A stretch of DNA of 64,000 bases, from positions 1 to 64,000 of the forward strand of contig NZ_JAQGLA010000004.1 of the NCBI RefSeq assembly GCF_027853915.1. The letters are read 5' to 3'. The position numbers were made by a program, and so were the translations under genes. The notes below the pieces were generated by a model. The model was not told the DNA's origin, made no database searches, and worked only from the letters and a program-made list of their open reading frames with translations. Origin of the DNA: Saccharopolyspora oryzae. Lineage in GTDB: Bacteria > Actinomycetota > Actinomycetes > Mycobacteriales > Pseudonocardiaceae. The stretch's first letter is position 1; every line of letters begins with the position of its first letter. Of this stretch, positions 56,113-64,000 are shown piece after piece.

Positions 56113-57447
56113 TCAGCTGGTGGGGCGCAGGTCGGTGAGCCGGCGGGCCTTGAGCTCGGGGCGCGGGAGCTCGCCCGGTGCGGCGCGTTCGAGCAGGAAC
56201 CGCAGGCCTTCGTGCGCTTCGGCGAGGTCGATGCCGAGCTTGCCGGAGAGCAGTTCCCAGGCGGCGTCGTCCACCACCGGCGACGGTTCGAGGAGCAGCC
56301 GGATCTCGTCGCGGTCGCCGCAGCGCTCGATGCGGATCTGGAACTCCTCGATCTCGGGGAACCGGCGCACGATCGACTCCACCGCGCCCGGGTAGACGTT
56401 CGTGCCCCGGACCAGCTTCATGTCGTCGACGCGGCCGATGATCCCGCCCTCGTACAGGTCCCACGTCCGCCCGGACGACGCTGCGGTGTGCGGCACCTTC
56501 ACCACCAGGTCCGCGGTGCGGTAGCGCAGCAGCGGCGTGGTGCTGCGGCCGAAGGAGGTGCAGACCCGCTCGCCGCGCTCGCCGTAGGGGACCTCGCGGC
56601 CGGTGTCGGGGTCGATGACCTGCTCGATGAAGTGGTCCTCGATGATGTGCGAACCGCCGGGCTGCTCGCTCGGCTCGAACATGAAGATCGTCGAGACCTC
56701 GGTCATCCCCGCGGTGTCGAAAGCCTTGGCGCCCCAGCGCTTCTCGATCAGCGCCTTGGTCTCCTTGATCGCCCCGACCGGTTCGCCGGAGAGGATCACC
56801 GCGCGCACCGGCCCGCCCGGCAGGTCGATGCCGAGCGCTTCGGCCTCCTGGGCCAGCCGGAGCGCGTAGGTCGGGGTGGACGCCACGACGGTCGCGCCGA
56901 AGTCCTGGATCTGCTTGACCCGCTGCGCGGTGGTCTGCGCGCCGCCGGGGATGGTCAGCGCACCGAGCTTCTCCAAACCGTTGTGCAGGCCCCAGAAACC
57001 GATGAACGAGCCGTAGCCGAACGCGACGTAGCCGATGTCGTGCGGGCGCACCCCGGCGCCCCACAGCGCGTAGCACCACATCTCCGCGGCCCAGGACCAG
57101 TCCTTGCGGGAGTCCAGCGCACGCAGCGGCGTCTTGCCGGAGGTCCCGCTGGTGGTGTGCATCCGGATCGCGTTCTCCGGGCCGGTGACCGGGAGGTCGC
57201 CGTAGGGCGGGAGGGCGTCCTGGCCGGCCATCCACTCGGCCCGAGTGAGGAACGGGATCCGGTCGATGTCGGCCCAGGTGCGCAGCTGGTCGGGGTGGAA
57301 CCCGGCTTCGGCGAAGGTGCGCCGGTAGTGCGAGCTGCGGGCCTGCGCCCACTCCGCCACCCTGCGCAGCTTGGCCAGCTGCAGCGCCCGCAGGTCTTCG
57401 CGGGGCATCAGCTCGGTCTTGGGATTCCAGAAGAGTTGATCTGCCAT
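56113..57447 (-). CDS. PaaK-like aryl-CoA ligase (AMP-forming)
   Basis: The 444-residue protein resembles phenylacetate-CoA ligases. The P-loop TSGTSGKTP lies near 103-111, with VASTPTYAL, VILSGEP and the adenylate motif DTAGMTEV. VDDMKLVRGTNVYPGAVE and a C-terminal subdomain follow. It activates an aromatic acid to its CoA thioester. ATG 57447 was chosen since the family begins with the WNPKTELM-type segment. It is divergent from the hydrolase-monooxygenase operon; substrates fitting the neighbours are anthranilate or salicylate. Confidence 0.87.
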   Translation of the reverse strand: MADQLFWNPKTELMPREDLRALQLAKLRRVAEWAQARSSHYRRTFAEAGFHPDQLRTWADIDRIPFLTRAEWMAGQDALPPYGDLPVTGPENAIRMHTTSGTSGKTPLRALDSRKDWSWAAEMWCYALWGAGVRPHDIGYVAFGYGSFIGFWGLHNGLEKLGALTIPGGAQTTAQRVKQIQDFGATVVASTPTYALRLAQEAEALGIDLPGGPVRAVILSGEPVGAIKETKALIEKRWGAKAFDTAGMTEVSTIFMFEPSEQPGGSHIIEDHFIEQVIDPDTGREVPYGERGERVCTSFGRSTTPLLRYRTADLVVKVPHTAASSGRTWDLYEGGIIGRVDDMKLVRGTNVYPGAVESIVRRFPEIEEFQIRIERCGDRDEIRLLLEPSPVVDDAAWELLSGKLGIDLAEAHEGLRFLLERAAPGELPRPELKARRLTDLRPTS

Positions 57448-57677
57448 CGCCAGCCCTCGTCCCGGTATCAACGCTAGGCACGAACATGTCGCGTCTGTAA
57501 CGGCGGTAATGAGAGCATGATTCGCAGTGCGGGACAAGGCTTCTGGTCGACTAGTTCTGCCGAGCTGTGTCGTGCGAATACGCCGATCGGTCCAGCGGAA
57601 CAGGTGCTCTTGTGTCCTCTGGAGAGATTGTGCTTTCCTGTCGATCGTCATGGAAACGACATATTTCTGGAGTGGGG

Positions 57678-58556
57678 ATGCGGCTCGGAACGGCTCGGGT
57701 GGACGGCGCGACTCGTGCCGTCGTGGTCGCGGAGCGGAGCGTCGTGCCGCTTCCCTTCGCCGATGTCGGCGAGCTGCTGGGGCACCCGACATGGCGGGAC
57801 ATCGCCGAGAGCGCTCTCGCCGGAGCCCCGGATATGCCCGCTGACCTGGACCTGGCCCCGGTGGTGCCCCGCCCGTCGAAAGTCGTGTGCTGCGGGCACA
57901 ACTACGCCGGGCACATCCGCGAGATGGGCCGTCCGGTCCCGCAGCACCCGACCCTGTTCGCGAAGTTCGCCGACACCCTCACCGGGCCGTCCGACGTCGT
58001 GACCGTCCCGGACTGGGCGGAAGGCCTGGACTGGGAGGCCGAGCTCGCCGCTGTCGTCGGGGCGCCGCTGCACCGGGCCACCCGCGCCGAGGCCGCCGCC
58101 GCGATCGCCGGGTGGACCGCCGCGAACGACCTGTCGGTGCGCAGCTGGCAGCGCCACACCGGGCAGTGGCTGCCCGGCAAGTCGTTCGACCGCACCACGC
58201 CGCTGGGCCCGGTCCTGGTCACCGCCGACGAACTGGACCCGGGCGCCGGGCTCGCGCTGACCTGCCGGGTCAACGGCGAGGTCGTCCAGCGCGGCGACAC
58301 CGCCGACCTGGTCTTCGACGCCGCGGCGCTGCTGTCCTACATCTCGTCCTTCACCGCGCTGGCACCCGGCGACGTGGTGCTGACCGGCACCCCGGCCGGT
58401 GTCGGCGCCGCCGAGACCCCGCCGAGGTCCCTCGCCGACGGCGACCTGGTCGAGGTCGACCTCGAAGGCGTCGGTGTCCTGCGCACCCCGATCCGAATCG
58501 AAACCACGCGCCGGGACGCGGATCCCGGCCCGGCAAAGGAGGTTCCGCATGAATGA
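57678..58556 (+). CDS. Fumarylacetoacetate hydrolase family protein
   Basis: The 292-residue protein has a variable N-terminal part and the FAH core: VVCCGHNYAGHIREMG, the metal Glu residues in DWEAELAAVVG, then ANDLSVRSWQ, GKSFDRTTPLGP and DVVLTGTPAGVG. It hydrolyses C-C bonds of acylpyruvates, for instance fumarylpyruvate or maleylpyruvate in gentisate-type pathways. ATG 57678 follows TGGAGTG. It is first in the rightward operon and overlaps the cupin gene by 8 bp. The 230-bp gap to the ligase holds the divergent promoters. Confidence 0.87.
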   Translation: MRLGTARVDGATRAVVVAERSVVPLPFADVGELLGHPTWRDIAESALAGAPDMPADLDLAPVVPRPSKVVCCGHNYAGHIREMGRPVPQHPTLFAKFADTLTGPSDVVTVPDWAEGLDWEAELAAVVGAPLHRATRAEAAAAIAGWTAANDLSVRSWQRHTGQWLPGKSFDRTTPLGPVLVTADELDPGAGLALTCRVNGEVVQRGDTADLVFDAAALLSYISSFTALAPGDVVLTGTPAGVGAAETPPRSLADGDLVEVDLEGVGVLRTPIRIETTRRDADPGPAKEVPHE

Positions 58557-58986
58557 CGAGCTCGACTTCGACGCCGTCCCGGTCGTGACGCGGGCCGGGC
58601 AGGAGGACACCGGCACCGGCCAGTCCGGCGGTGCGGTGCGGATCTCCGGCGTCTCGCCGCAGCACACCCCGGCGACGAAGATCTGGTACGGCAAGGTCTC
58701 CAACGAGCCCGGCTACCGCTCGCTGCCGCACCACCACGGCGAGGCCGAGACCGGCGGCTACGTGCTCAAGGGCACCGGCCGGATCTGGTACGGCGAGAAC
58801 TACTCGCAGTGGATCGAGATGACCGAGGGCGACTTCGTGTTCGTCCCGCCGTTCATGCCGCACGTCGAGGGCAACATGAGCACCACCGAGGAACTCGTGT
58901 GGCTGACCTGCCGGACACCGGACAACATCGTCGTGAACCTCCCCGAGGTCGACGACTCGATCCTCGAGGGGTACCGCCGCGCATGA
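58549..58986 (+). CDS. Single-domain cupin, candidate ring-cleavage dioxygenase
   Basis: The 145-residue protein has one cupin barrel: motif 1 LPHHHGEAETGGYVLKG supplies His, His and Glu ligands, and motif 2 DFVFVPPFMPHVEGN supplies the last His. Gentisate dioxygenases usually have two cupin domains and about 350 residues, so this would be a small type; some small cupins cleave hydroxyanthranilate-like rings. Placed between the FAH hydrolase and thioesterase genes, it is the only candidate for ring opening in this operon. ATG 58549 follows AAAGGAGGTT. Confidence 0.75.
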   Translation: MNDELDFDAVPVVTRAGQEDTGTGQSGGAVRISGVSPQHTPATKIWYGKVSNEPGYRSLPHHHGEAETGGYVLKGTGRIWYGENYSQWIEMTEGDFVFVPPFMPHVEGNMSTTEELVWLTCRTPDNIVVNLPEVDDSILEGYRRA

Positions 58987-59879
58987 GCACCGAGCAGACC
59001 CCCATGCCCGAGGCGACCGCCCGCTCCACCGCTCCGCTGCTGAGCGCGCTCGACCTCGTTCCCGACGGCGACGACGCGTTCCTGGGCGGCCACCAGGTCA
59101 TCCCGTCCGGCCGGGCCTACGGCGGCGAGGTCGTCGCCCAGGCCGAGCGGGCCATGTCGCTGACCGTCGGCGAGGACCGCCGGGTGCACAGCCTGCACGG
59201 CTACTTCCTGCGCGCGGGCGACGTCAACGGCAAGACCCGCTGGGAGGTGCAGCGGCTGCGCGACGGGCGCGGCTTCTCGCACCGCTCGGTGCGCGGCAGC
59301 CAGAACGGCAAACCGATCTTCCAGGCCATGGCCTCGTTCCAGGTTCCGGTACCGGGCGTCGAGCACTCCGACGCACTGCCGGCCGACGCCGGTGACCCGG
59401 CCGAACTCCCCAGCACCGCCGACGCGTTGCAGGGCGAGGACACCCGGGACGCCGAATACTGGCGCTTCCACCGGAGTTTCGACATCCGGCACTCGCCGTC
59501 GGCGGTCTACACGCGACCGGACGGCGGCCGCGGACGCCGGCAGACGGTGTGGCTGAAGGCCTGGGAACGGCTGCCGGACGATCCGGCCGTGCACCGCAGC
59601 GCGCTGGCCTACGTCTGCGACTACACGCTGCTGGAACCGATCCTGCGCCACCACGGGGCCGCTTGGGCGGACGACGGCGTCGTCACGGCCAGCCTGGACC
59701 ACGCGATGTGGTGGCACCACGACGGCCGGATGGACGAATGGGTCGCGCTGGTGCAGGAATCTCCCATCGCCACCAGGGGAACCGGGCTCGGCAACGCGCG
59801 GCTGTTCTCGGCCGACGGCCGGCTGCTGGCCTCGGTCGTCCAGGAGGGACTCGTCCGACTGCCCGAGGGGGACTCGTGA
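58983..59879 (+). CDS. Acyl-CoA thioesterase II (TesB family)
   Basis: The 298-residue protein has a double hotdog: GRAYGGEVVAQAERA and HSLHGYFLRAGD in the first half, then LAYVCDYTLLEP and SLDHAMWWHHDGRMDEWVALVQESP in the second. These include the Asp (CDY), Thr/Ser and Gln residues expected for TesB enzymes. It hydrolyses medium or aromatic acyl-CoA esters. It overlaps the cupin stop by 4 bp and the monooxygenase by 4 bp, so the operon is tightly coupled. Confidence 0.87.
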   Translation: MSTEQTPMPEATARSTAPLLSALDLVPDGDDAFLGGHQVIPSGRAYGGEVVAQAERAMSLTVGEDRRVHSLHGYFLRAGDVNGKTRWEVQRLRDGRGFSHRSVRGSQNGKPIFQAMASFQVPVPGVEHSDALPADAGDPAELPSTADALQGEDTRDAEYWRFHRSFDIRHSPSAVYTRPDGGRGRRQTVWLKAWERLPDDPAVHRSALAYVCDYTLLEPILRHHGAAWADDGVVTASLDHAMWWHHDGRMDEWVALVQESPIATRGTGLGNARLFSADGRLLASVVQEGLVRLPEGDS

Positions 59880-62167
59880 CCGCGAAGAAGATCGTTTCCG
59901 TCGGCGGCGGGCCGGGCGGGCTGTTCTCGGCGATCCTGCTGAAGAAGTCCGACCCGTCCCGCGAGATCACCGTCTACGAGCGCAACGCCGCGGACGACAC
60001 CTTCGGCTTCGGCGTGGTGTTCTCCCAGGAAACGCTGGAGAACATCGAGGCGGCCGACCCGGAGTCGCTGGGCCGGATCGCCGCGGAGTTCCGGCACTGG
60101 TCGGCGATCGACGTCGACTTCCTCGGCAGCCGCGAGCGCAGCGACGGGCACGCTTTCGCCGCCCTGGAGCGCAAACGGCTGCTGGGCATCCTGGGGGAGC
60201 GGGCGACCCGGCTCGGCGTCGACGTCCGCTACTCCACCGAGGCACCACCGCTGGAGCAGCTGCGCGCCGAGCACGACCTGGTGATCGCCGCAGACGGCGT
60301 GAACAGCCGGATCCGCACCGAGCTCGCCGACGAGTTCGGGCCGAGCGTGGACCGGCGCAGCGCGAAGTACGTCTGGTTCGCCACCACCCGGCCGTTCGAC
60401 TGCTTCACGTTCCAGTTCGTCGAGACCGAGTTCGGCCTGTTCTGGGCGCACATCTACCCGTTCGACGGGCAGCGCTCGACGTTCATCGTGGAGACCGACG
60501 AGGACACCTGGCGGCGCGCCGGCCTGGACCGGTTCGCAGCCGTGCCGCGGCAACCGGGGGAGAACGACGAGGCCAGCATGCGGTTCTGCGAGCAGGTCTT
60601 CGCCGACCTGCTCGACGGGCACGGCCTGATCGGCAACAACTCCGGCTGGCTGTCGTTCGGGGTCGTCCGCAACGAGCGCTGGGCGGCGGGCAACGTGGTG
60701 CTGGTCGGCGATGCCGCGCACACGGCGCACTTCTCCATCGGCTCGGGAACCAAGCTCGCCCTGGAGGACGCGATCGGGCTGGCCACCGCGGTGGACGGCG
60801 AGCCCGCCGTCGAGGCCGCGCTCAAGGCCTACCAGGAGGACCGCGAGCCGGTCGTCGCGTCGCTCCAGCGGTCGGCGCAGACCAGCCTGGAGTGGTTCGA
60901 AGGAGCCCGCCGCTACCGGCACCTGGAACCGGAGCAGTTCGCGTTCCAGCTGCTCACGCGGTCGCAGCGGGTCACCTACGACAACCTCAAGCTGCGTGAT
61001 GCCGACTACGTGGGCCGGGTCGACGACTGGCTCGCCGAACGCACCCGGGCGCAGGGCAGCGAGGTCGCCACCGGCACGCCACCGATGTTCCACCCGTACC
61101 GGCTGCGCGGGCTGGAGCTGCCGAACCGGATCGTCGTCTCGCCGATGGCGCAGTACTCGGCCACCGACGGCATGCCGGACGACTGGCACCTGGTGCACCT
61201 GGGCGGGCGCGCGCAGGGCGGTGCCGGGCTGGTGCTGACCGAGATGATCTGCACCTCCCCGGACGCCCGGATCACCCCCGGCTGCCCAGGGCTGTGGAAC
61301 GACGCCCAGCGCGACGCCTGGGCGCGCGTCGTCGACTTCGCGCACACCCGCACCGGCGCCAAGATCGGCGCCCAGATCGGGCACGCGGGCCGGAAGGGCT
61401 CGACGAAGGTCATGTGGGAGGGCATCGACGAACCGCTGCCGACGGGCGGCTGGGAGATCCTCGGCCCCTCGCCGATCCGCTACCGCCCGGACAGCCAGAT
61501 CCCCCGCGCGGCCACCGAGGCGGACCTGGACCAGGTCGTCGCCGACCACGTCGCGGCCGCGCGCCGCGCCGCCGAAGCCGGTTTCGACCTGCTGGAGCTG
61601 CACTTCGCGCACGGCTACCTGGTGTCGAGCTTCCTGTCCCCGCTGTCCAACCAGCGCGAGGACTCCTACGGCGGGAGCCTGGAGAACCGGGCGCGGCTGG
61701 GACTGCGCATCCTGGACGCGGTGCGCGAGGTCTGGCCCGAGGACCGGCCGATCAGCGTCCGGATCAGCGCGACGGACTGGGTCGACGGCGGGTTCGACGG
61801 CGACGACGCGGTCGCGCTGGCCCCGATGCTCGCCGCGCACGGCGCGGACATCATCGACGTCTCCACCGGTCAGACGAGCATCGACGCGAAGCCGAAGCAC
61901 GGGCGGCTCTACCAGACCCCGTTCGCCGACCGGATCCGCCAGGAGACCGGCATCCCGACGATCGCGGTCGGCGCGGTGTCCTCGGTGGAGGACGCGAACA
62001 CGATCATCGCCAGCGGGCGCGCCGACCTGTGCGCGATCGCCCGCCCGCACCTGGTCGACCCGTACTGGACGCTCAACGCGGCGCTGGACCAGGACTACCG
62101 CGGGCACCCGATCCCGAAGCAGTACCGCTCCGGGCTCTCCGCCCGGCGCCGGGAGCAGCACCCGTGA
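59876..62167 (+). CDS. Aryl-CoA monooxygenase/OYE-reductase fusion (anthraniloyl- or salicylyl-CoA hydroxylase)
   Basis: The 763-residue protein is a fusion. Residues 1 to about 395 form a flavin monooxygenase (VGGGPGGLFSA at the start, VVLVGDAAHTAHFSIGSG). From about 403 an old-yellow-enzyme domain follows (LPNRIVVSPMAQYSA, QIGHAGRKGS, ELHFAHGYLVSSFLSP, DSYGGSLENR). This architecture is known for 2-aminobenzoyl-CoA monooxygenase/reductase and salicylyl-CoA 5-hydroxylase. The first domain hydroxylates C5 of the aryl-CoA and the second can reduce the ring. GTG 59876 overlaps the thioesterase stop. RidA nearby favours the amino substrate. Confidence 0.9.
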   Translation: MTAKKIVSVGGGPGGLFSAILLKKSDPSREITVYERNAADDTFGFGVVFSQETLENIEAADPESLGRIAAEFRHWSAIDVDFLGSRERSDGHAFAALERKRLLGILGERATRLGVDVRYSTEAPPLEQLRAEHDLVIAADGVNSRIRTELADEFGPSVDRRSAKYVWFATTRPFDCFTFQFVETEFGLFWAHIYPFDGQRSTFIVETDEDTWRRAGLDRFAAVPRQPGENDEASMRFCEQVFADLLDGHGLIGNNSGWLSFGVVRNERWAAGNVVLVGDAAHTAHFSIGSGTKLALEDAIGLATAVDGEPAVEAALKAYQEDREPVVASLQRSAQTSLEWFEGARRYRHLEPEQFAFQLLTRSQRVTYDNLKLRDADYVGRVDDWLAERTRAQGSEVATGTPPMFHPYRLRGLELPNRIVVSPMAQYSATDGMPDDWHLVHLGGRAQGGAGLVLTEMICTSPDARITPGCPGLWNDAQRDAWARVVDFAHTRTGAKIGAQIGHAGRKGSTKVMWEGIDEPLPTGGWEILGPSPIRYRPDSQIPRAATEADLDQVVADHVAAARRAAEAGFDLLELHFAHGYLVSSFLSPLSNQREDSYGGSLENRARLGLRILDAVREVWPEDRPISVRISATDWVDGGFDGDDAVALAPMLAAHGADIIDVSTGQTSIDAKPKHGRLYQTPFADRIRQETGIPTIAVGAVSSVEDANTIIASGRADLCAIARPHLVDPYWTLNAALDQDYRGHPIPKQYRSGLSARRREQHP

Positions 62168-62550
62168 CCGAGCTGGTGCGGCCCCACCGGGTGGCCTTCG
62201 CCGACACCGACGCCAGCGGCCGGATCCACTGGACGTCGGTGTTCCGGTGGGCCGAGCTCGCCGAGCACGACCTGCTGCGCCGCAGCGGCGTGACCGACGT
62301 GAGCCGTTTCCCGCGAAAGGCCACCGAGGCCGTCTACCACCGAGCGCTGGCCGCCGGCGACGAGATCGAGATTCGGCTCGCCGCGGAGCGGGTCGGGCGG
62401 ACGTCGGTGACCTACGGCTGGCTCGTCCTGCGCGACGGCGAAACCTGCGTCGAGGGCCGCCACACCGTCGTGCACGTGGATGACGACGGACGCCCAACAC
62501 CGTGGCCCGCTGACGTGTCGGCAGCCTTCGGCCAGTCTGATCAGTCGTGA
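62164..62550 (+). CDS. Hotdog thioesterase (4-hydroxybenzoyl-CoA thioesterase type)
   Basis: The 128-residue protein has RVAFADTDASGRIHWTSVFRWAELAEHDLL, where the Asp (DTDASG) is the catalytic residue of this single-hotdog family, and ISVR-like strands afterwards. It cleaves aryl-CoA or short acyl-CoA esters. GTG 62164 overlaps the monooxygenase stop by 4 bp, so it probably releases the hydroxylated aryl acid for the cupin. Confidence 0.85.
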   Translation: MTELVRPHRVAFADTDASGRIHWTSVFRWAELAEHDLLRRSGVTDVSRFPRKATEAVYHRALAAGDEIEIRLAAERVGRTSVTYGWLVLRDGETCVEGRHTVVHVDDDGRPTPWPADVSAAFGQSDQS

Positions 62551-62608
62551 CCTGGGCCGCGGGCGGTTCCGTTCAATGCGTCCTGAAACGAGCACTGGAG
62601 GACGAAAC

Positions 62609-63361
62609 ATGCGAGTGGTCAACGATTTCCTGCACACCTACTCCCGCGGTGAGGACGAACTGCTGGAAGGCGAGCGCGAGTCCCTCTCGTTCGCCGACTC
62701 CGACTACGAGACCGACAAGCACTGGGCCTTCGAGATCAAGCCCGAGGAATGCGCGCTGATCGTGGTCGACCTGCAGGAGGACTTCGTCAATCCCGGCAAC
62801 CCCATGTGCGTGCCCGAGGCGTACCGGCAACTGCCGCGAGTCGAAGCGCTCATCGCGGCCTGCCGCGACACGGGCGTGCCGGTCTTGTACACCGAGCACA
62901 CCACTGCGCCGGACGTGGCGCACGACTTCTACGCGTTCTGGCCACCCATCCGCAATGGTGCGGTCGCGGAATCGACCCCCGGGTCGAAGCTCTACCGGCG
63001 CCTCCGCCCGCGTGACGGCGAGCGGGTCATCTCGGCCAAGCACACCTATGACTCGTTCGCCGGCACCGAGCTCGACTACGCGCTGCGCTGCCGCGGCGTC
63101 CGCACGCTGATCGTGTGCGGTACCTTGACGAACTTCTGCTGCGAATCGACCGCCCGGAGCGCTTTCTCCCTCGGCTACCACGTCGTGTTCGGCTCCGACG
63201 TGAACGCGACCGACAACGCCGACGCGCAACGCGCCACCCTGCGGACGATGCGGCGCGGGGTCGGGCGGGTGCTCGACCACCGAACCATCATCGACACCCT
63301 CCACAACGGCGATTCGCTCCACCACGCGGCCAAGGAGCGTCCGGACCTCAGCGCGGATTGA
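62609..63361 (+). CDS. Isochorismatase-like cysteine hydrolase
   Basis: The 250-residue protein has the isochorismatase-family triad Asp54 (VDLQEDFV), Lys144 (SAKHTYDSF) and Cys177 (TLTNFCCES) and a 45-residue N-terminal extension. Family members hydrolyse amides, ureides or vinyl ethers (N-carbamoylsarcosine amidase, maleamate and biuret hydrolases). In an aminoaromatic pathway it could release ammonia from an amide intermediate after ring opening. ATG 62609 follows CTGGAGGACG. It is the last gene of the operon and overlaps the convergent amidohydrolase by 14 bp. Confidence 0.85.
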   Translation: MRVVNDFLHTYSRGEDELLEGERESLSFADSDYETDKHWAFEIKPEECALIVVDLQEDFVNPGNPMCVPEAYRQLPRVEALIAACRDTGVPVLYTEHTTAPDVAHDFYAFWPPIRNGAVAESTPGSKLYRRLRPRDGERVISAKHTYDSFAGTELDYALRCRGVRTLIVCGTLTNFCCESTARSAFSLGYHVVFGSDVNATDNADAQRATLRTMRRGVGRVLDHRTIIDTLHNGDSLHHAAKERPDLSAD

Positions 63362-64000
63362 CCACGGCGCCGCCCAAGATCGTGTGGCTGGGCCGGAGCC
63401 CGTCCAACTCCTCCTCGGCCGCCGTGCACGGGTCCTCGGGCCAGATGGTGAGGTCGGCGAGGCGTCCGGGGGCGAGTTGACCGCGCAGGTCGCTCTCGCC
63501 GGTCAGCCGGGCCGCGGCCGTGGTGTGCAGGGCGATCGCTTCCTCGCGGGTGATGGCGTGCTCGGGGCCGCGGACGCCGTCCACGGTCTGCCGCGTCGTC
63601 AGGCCGTACAGCGAGTGCGCCGCCCCGTACATGCCGACCGGGAAGTCCGATCCGGCCGAGACGTCGGCCCCGGCGTCAAGCCATTCCCGCGCGGGGAACA
63701 GGTGGGAAACCCTTTCACCGCCCCAATATTCGGCCTGGACGGCGGCGACGTCGAACAGCAGCGGCTGCTGCACCGTCACCGGGATCCCCATGCTGACCGC
63801 CCTGCGCCGCTGCTCGCCGTCGGCGAGACCGCCGTGCTCCATGACCAGCGTCCCGTGGGGCAGCTCCGGCAGACGCGCTTGCACCCTCTCGAACAGGTCG
63901 AGCAGCGTGCGCACCCCGCGATCGCCGTAGGCGTGGATGCCGACGCGCCAGCCGCGCCGCACCACCGCCTCCACAGCGTCCTGGAGGACCTGCTCGTCCC
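63348..64000 (-). CDS. Amidohydrolase family 3 protein, 5' end outside the window
   Basis: The visible 217 codons are the C-terminal part of a YtcJ-like amidohydrolase 3. They include VGIHAYGDRGVRTLLD with a metal-site His, VMEHGGLAD, SAGSDFPVG with the catalytic Asp, and the final PGRLADLTIWPEDP composite-domain strand. The frame is open to base 64000, so the start is missing. Members hydrolyse amides or cyclic imides. It converges with the isochorismatase gene; whether it belongs to the aryl-CoA pathway is unclear. Confidence 0.87.
   Translation of the reverse strand, partial: DEQVLQDAVEAVVRRGWRVGIHAYGDRGVRTLLDLFERVQARLPELPHGTLVMEHGGLADGEQRRRAVSMGIPVTVQQPLLFDVAAVQAEYWGGERVSHLFPAREWLDAGADVSAGSDFPVGMYGAAHSLYGLTTRQTVDGVRGPEHAITREEAIALHTTAAARLTGESDLRGQLAPGRLADLTIWPEDPCTAAEEELDGLRPSHTILGGAVVNPR

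Noticed and set aside
1-64000. tRNA, rRNA, CRISPR arrays, prophage or plasmid replication genes
   Set aside because: None could be recognised on either strand; the only mobile element seen is the IS110 copy.

Overview
The window is from a high-GC actinomycete. Coding DNA is strongly G/C at third positions, GTG starts are frequent, and there are mycofactocin-type and F420-type oxidoreductases, KstR-like TetR repressors and an IS110 element. A Pseudonocardiaceae-like host (Saccharopolyspora or Amycolatopsis type) is a reasonable guess, but nothing here proves it. No rRNA, tRNA, CRISPR array or replication origin was seen.

Layout. 1-4.7 kb is a worn margin: an acyl-CoA dehydrogenase tail joined to a ThDP-enzyme tail, a hydrolase lacking its nucleophile, an AAHS-type transporter, and two atypical genes (a lipoprotein and a membrane-anchored protein). 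4.7-15.1 kb holds a KstR2-like TetR gene with matching operators. The genes it probably controls are VOC / mycofactocin SDR / PMP-dehydratase-like DegT / F420 LLM / MFS, and a divergent SDR / esterase-BVMO pair. 15.2-38.7 kb is a steroid ring-degradation region: HsaE-G-F and HsaD homologues, KstR-like, IclR and GntR regulators, two KstD homologues plus a third related flavoprotein, KshA and KshB with a small Cys-rich protein between them, ketosteroid isomerase, 3-alpha-HSD, HsaB, HsaA, HsaC and several SDRs. Together these could take a 3-hydroxy or 3-keto steroid through delta1-dehydrogenation and 9-alpha-hydroxylation (opening ring B), aromatic ring-A hydroxylation, meta-cleavage, and conversion of the C6 fragment to pyruvate and an acyl-CoA. 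The esterase-BVMO pair could remove a ring-D side chain.

38.7-52.3 kb is an acid-uptake and CoA block around a pucR gene: DUF3311 plus Na+/solute symporter, enoyl-CoA hydratase, NDP-forming acyl-CoA synthetase and MFS on one side; crotonyl-CoA carboxylase/reductase, MFS, OsmC and a second hydratase on the other. The two arms carry the same 48-bp promoter element in opposite orientation. An IS110 element has landed at the start codon of a short ORF in front of the reductase gene. 52.3-55.4 kb has a PaaX regulator and a divergent drug-exporter/ArsR pair. 55.4-64 kb is an aryl-CoA module (PaaK-like ligase, RidA, FAH hydrolase, small cupin, two thioesterases, a monooxygenase-OYE fusion, an isochorismatase-like hydrolase and an amidohydrolase cut by the window end). 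It fits anthraniloyl-CoA or salicylyl-CoA breakdown.

The most notable non-coding signals are a dispersed 15-bp palindrome (TCCCG-N5-CGGGA) in front of most transcription units from 15 to 34 kb, a TTTCnATTGAAA palindrome at two promoters, and a KstR2-type palindrome at two or three promoters. The most unusual gene is the DegT homologue with His in place of the PLP lysine, embedded in a redox operon.
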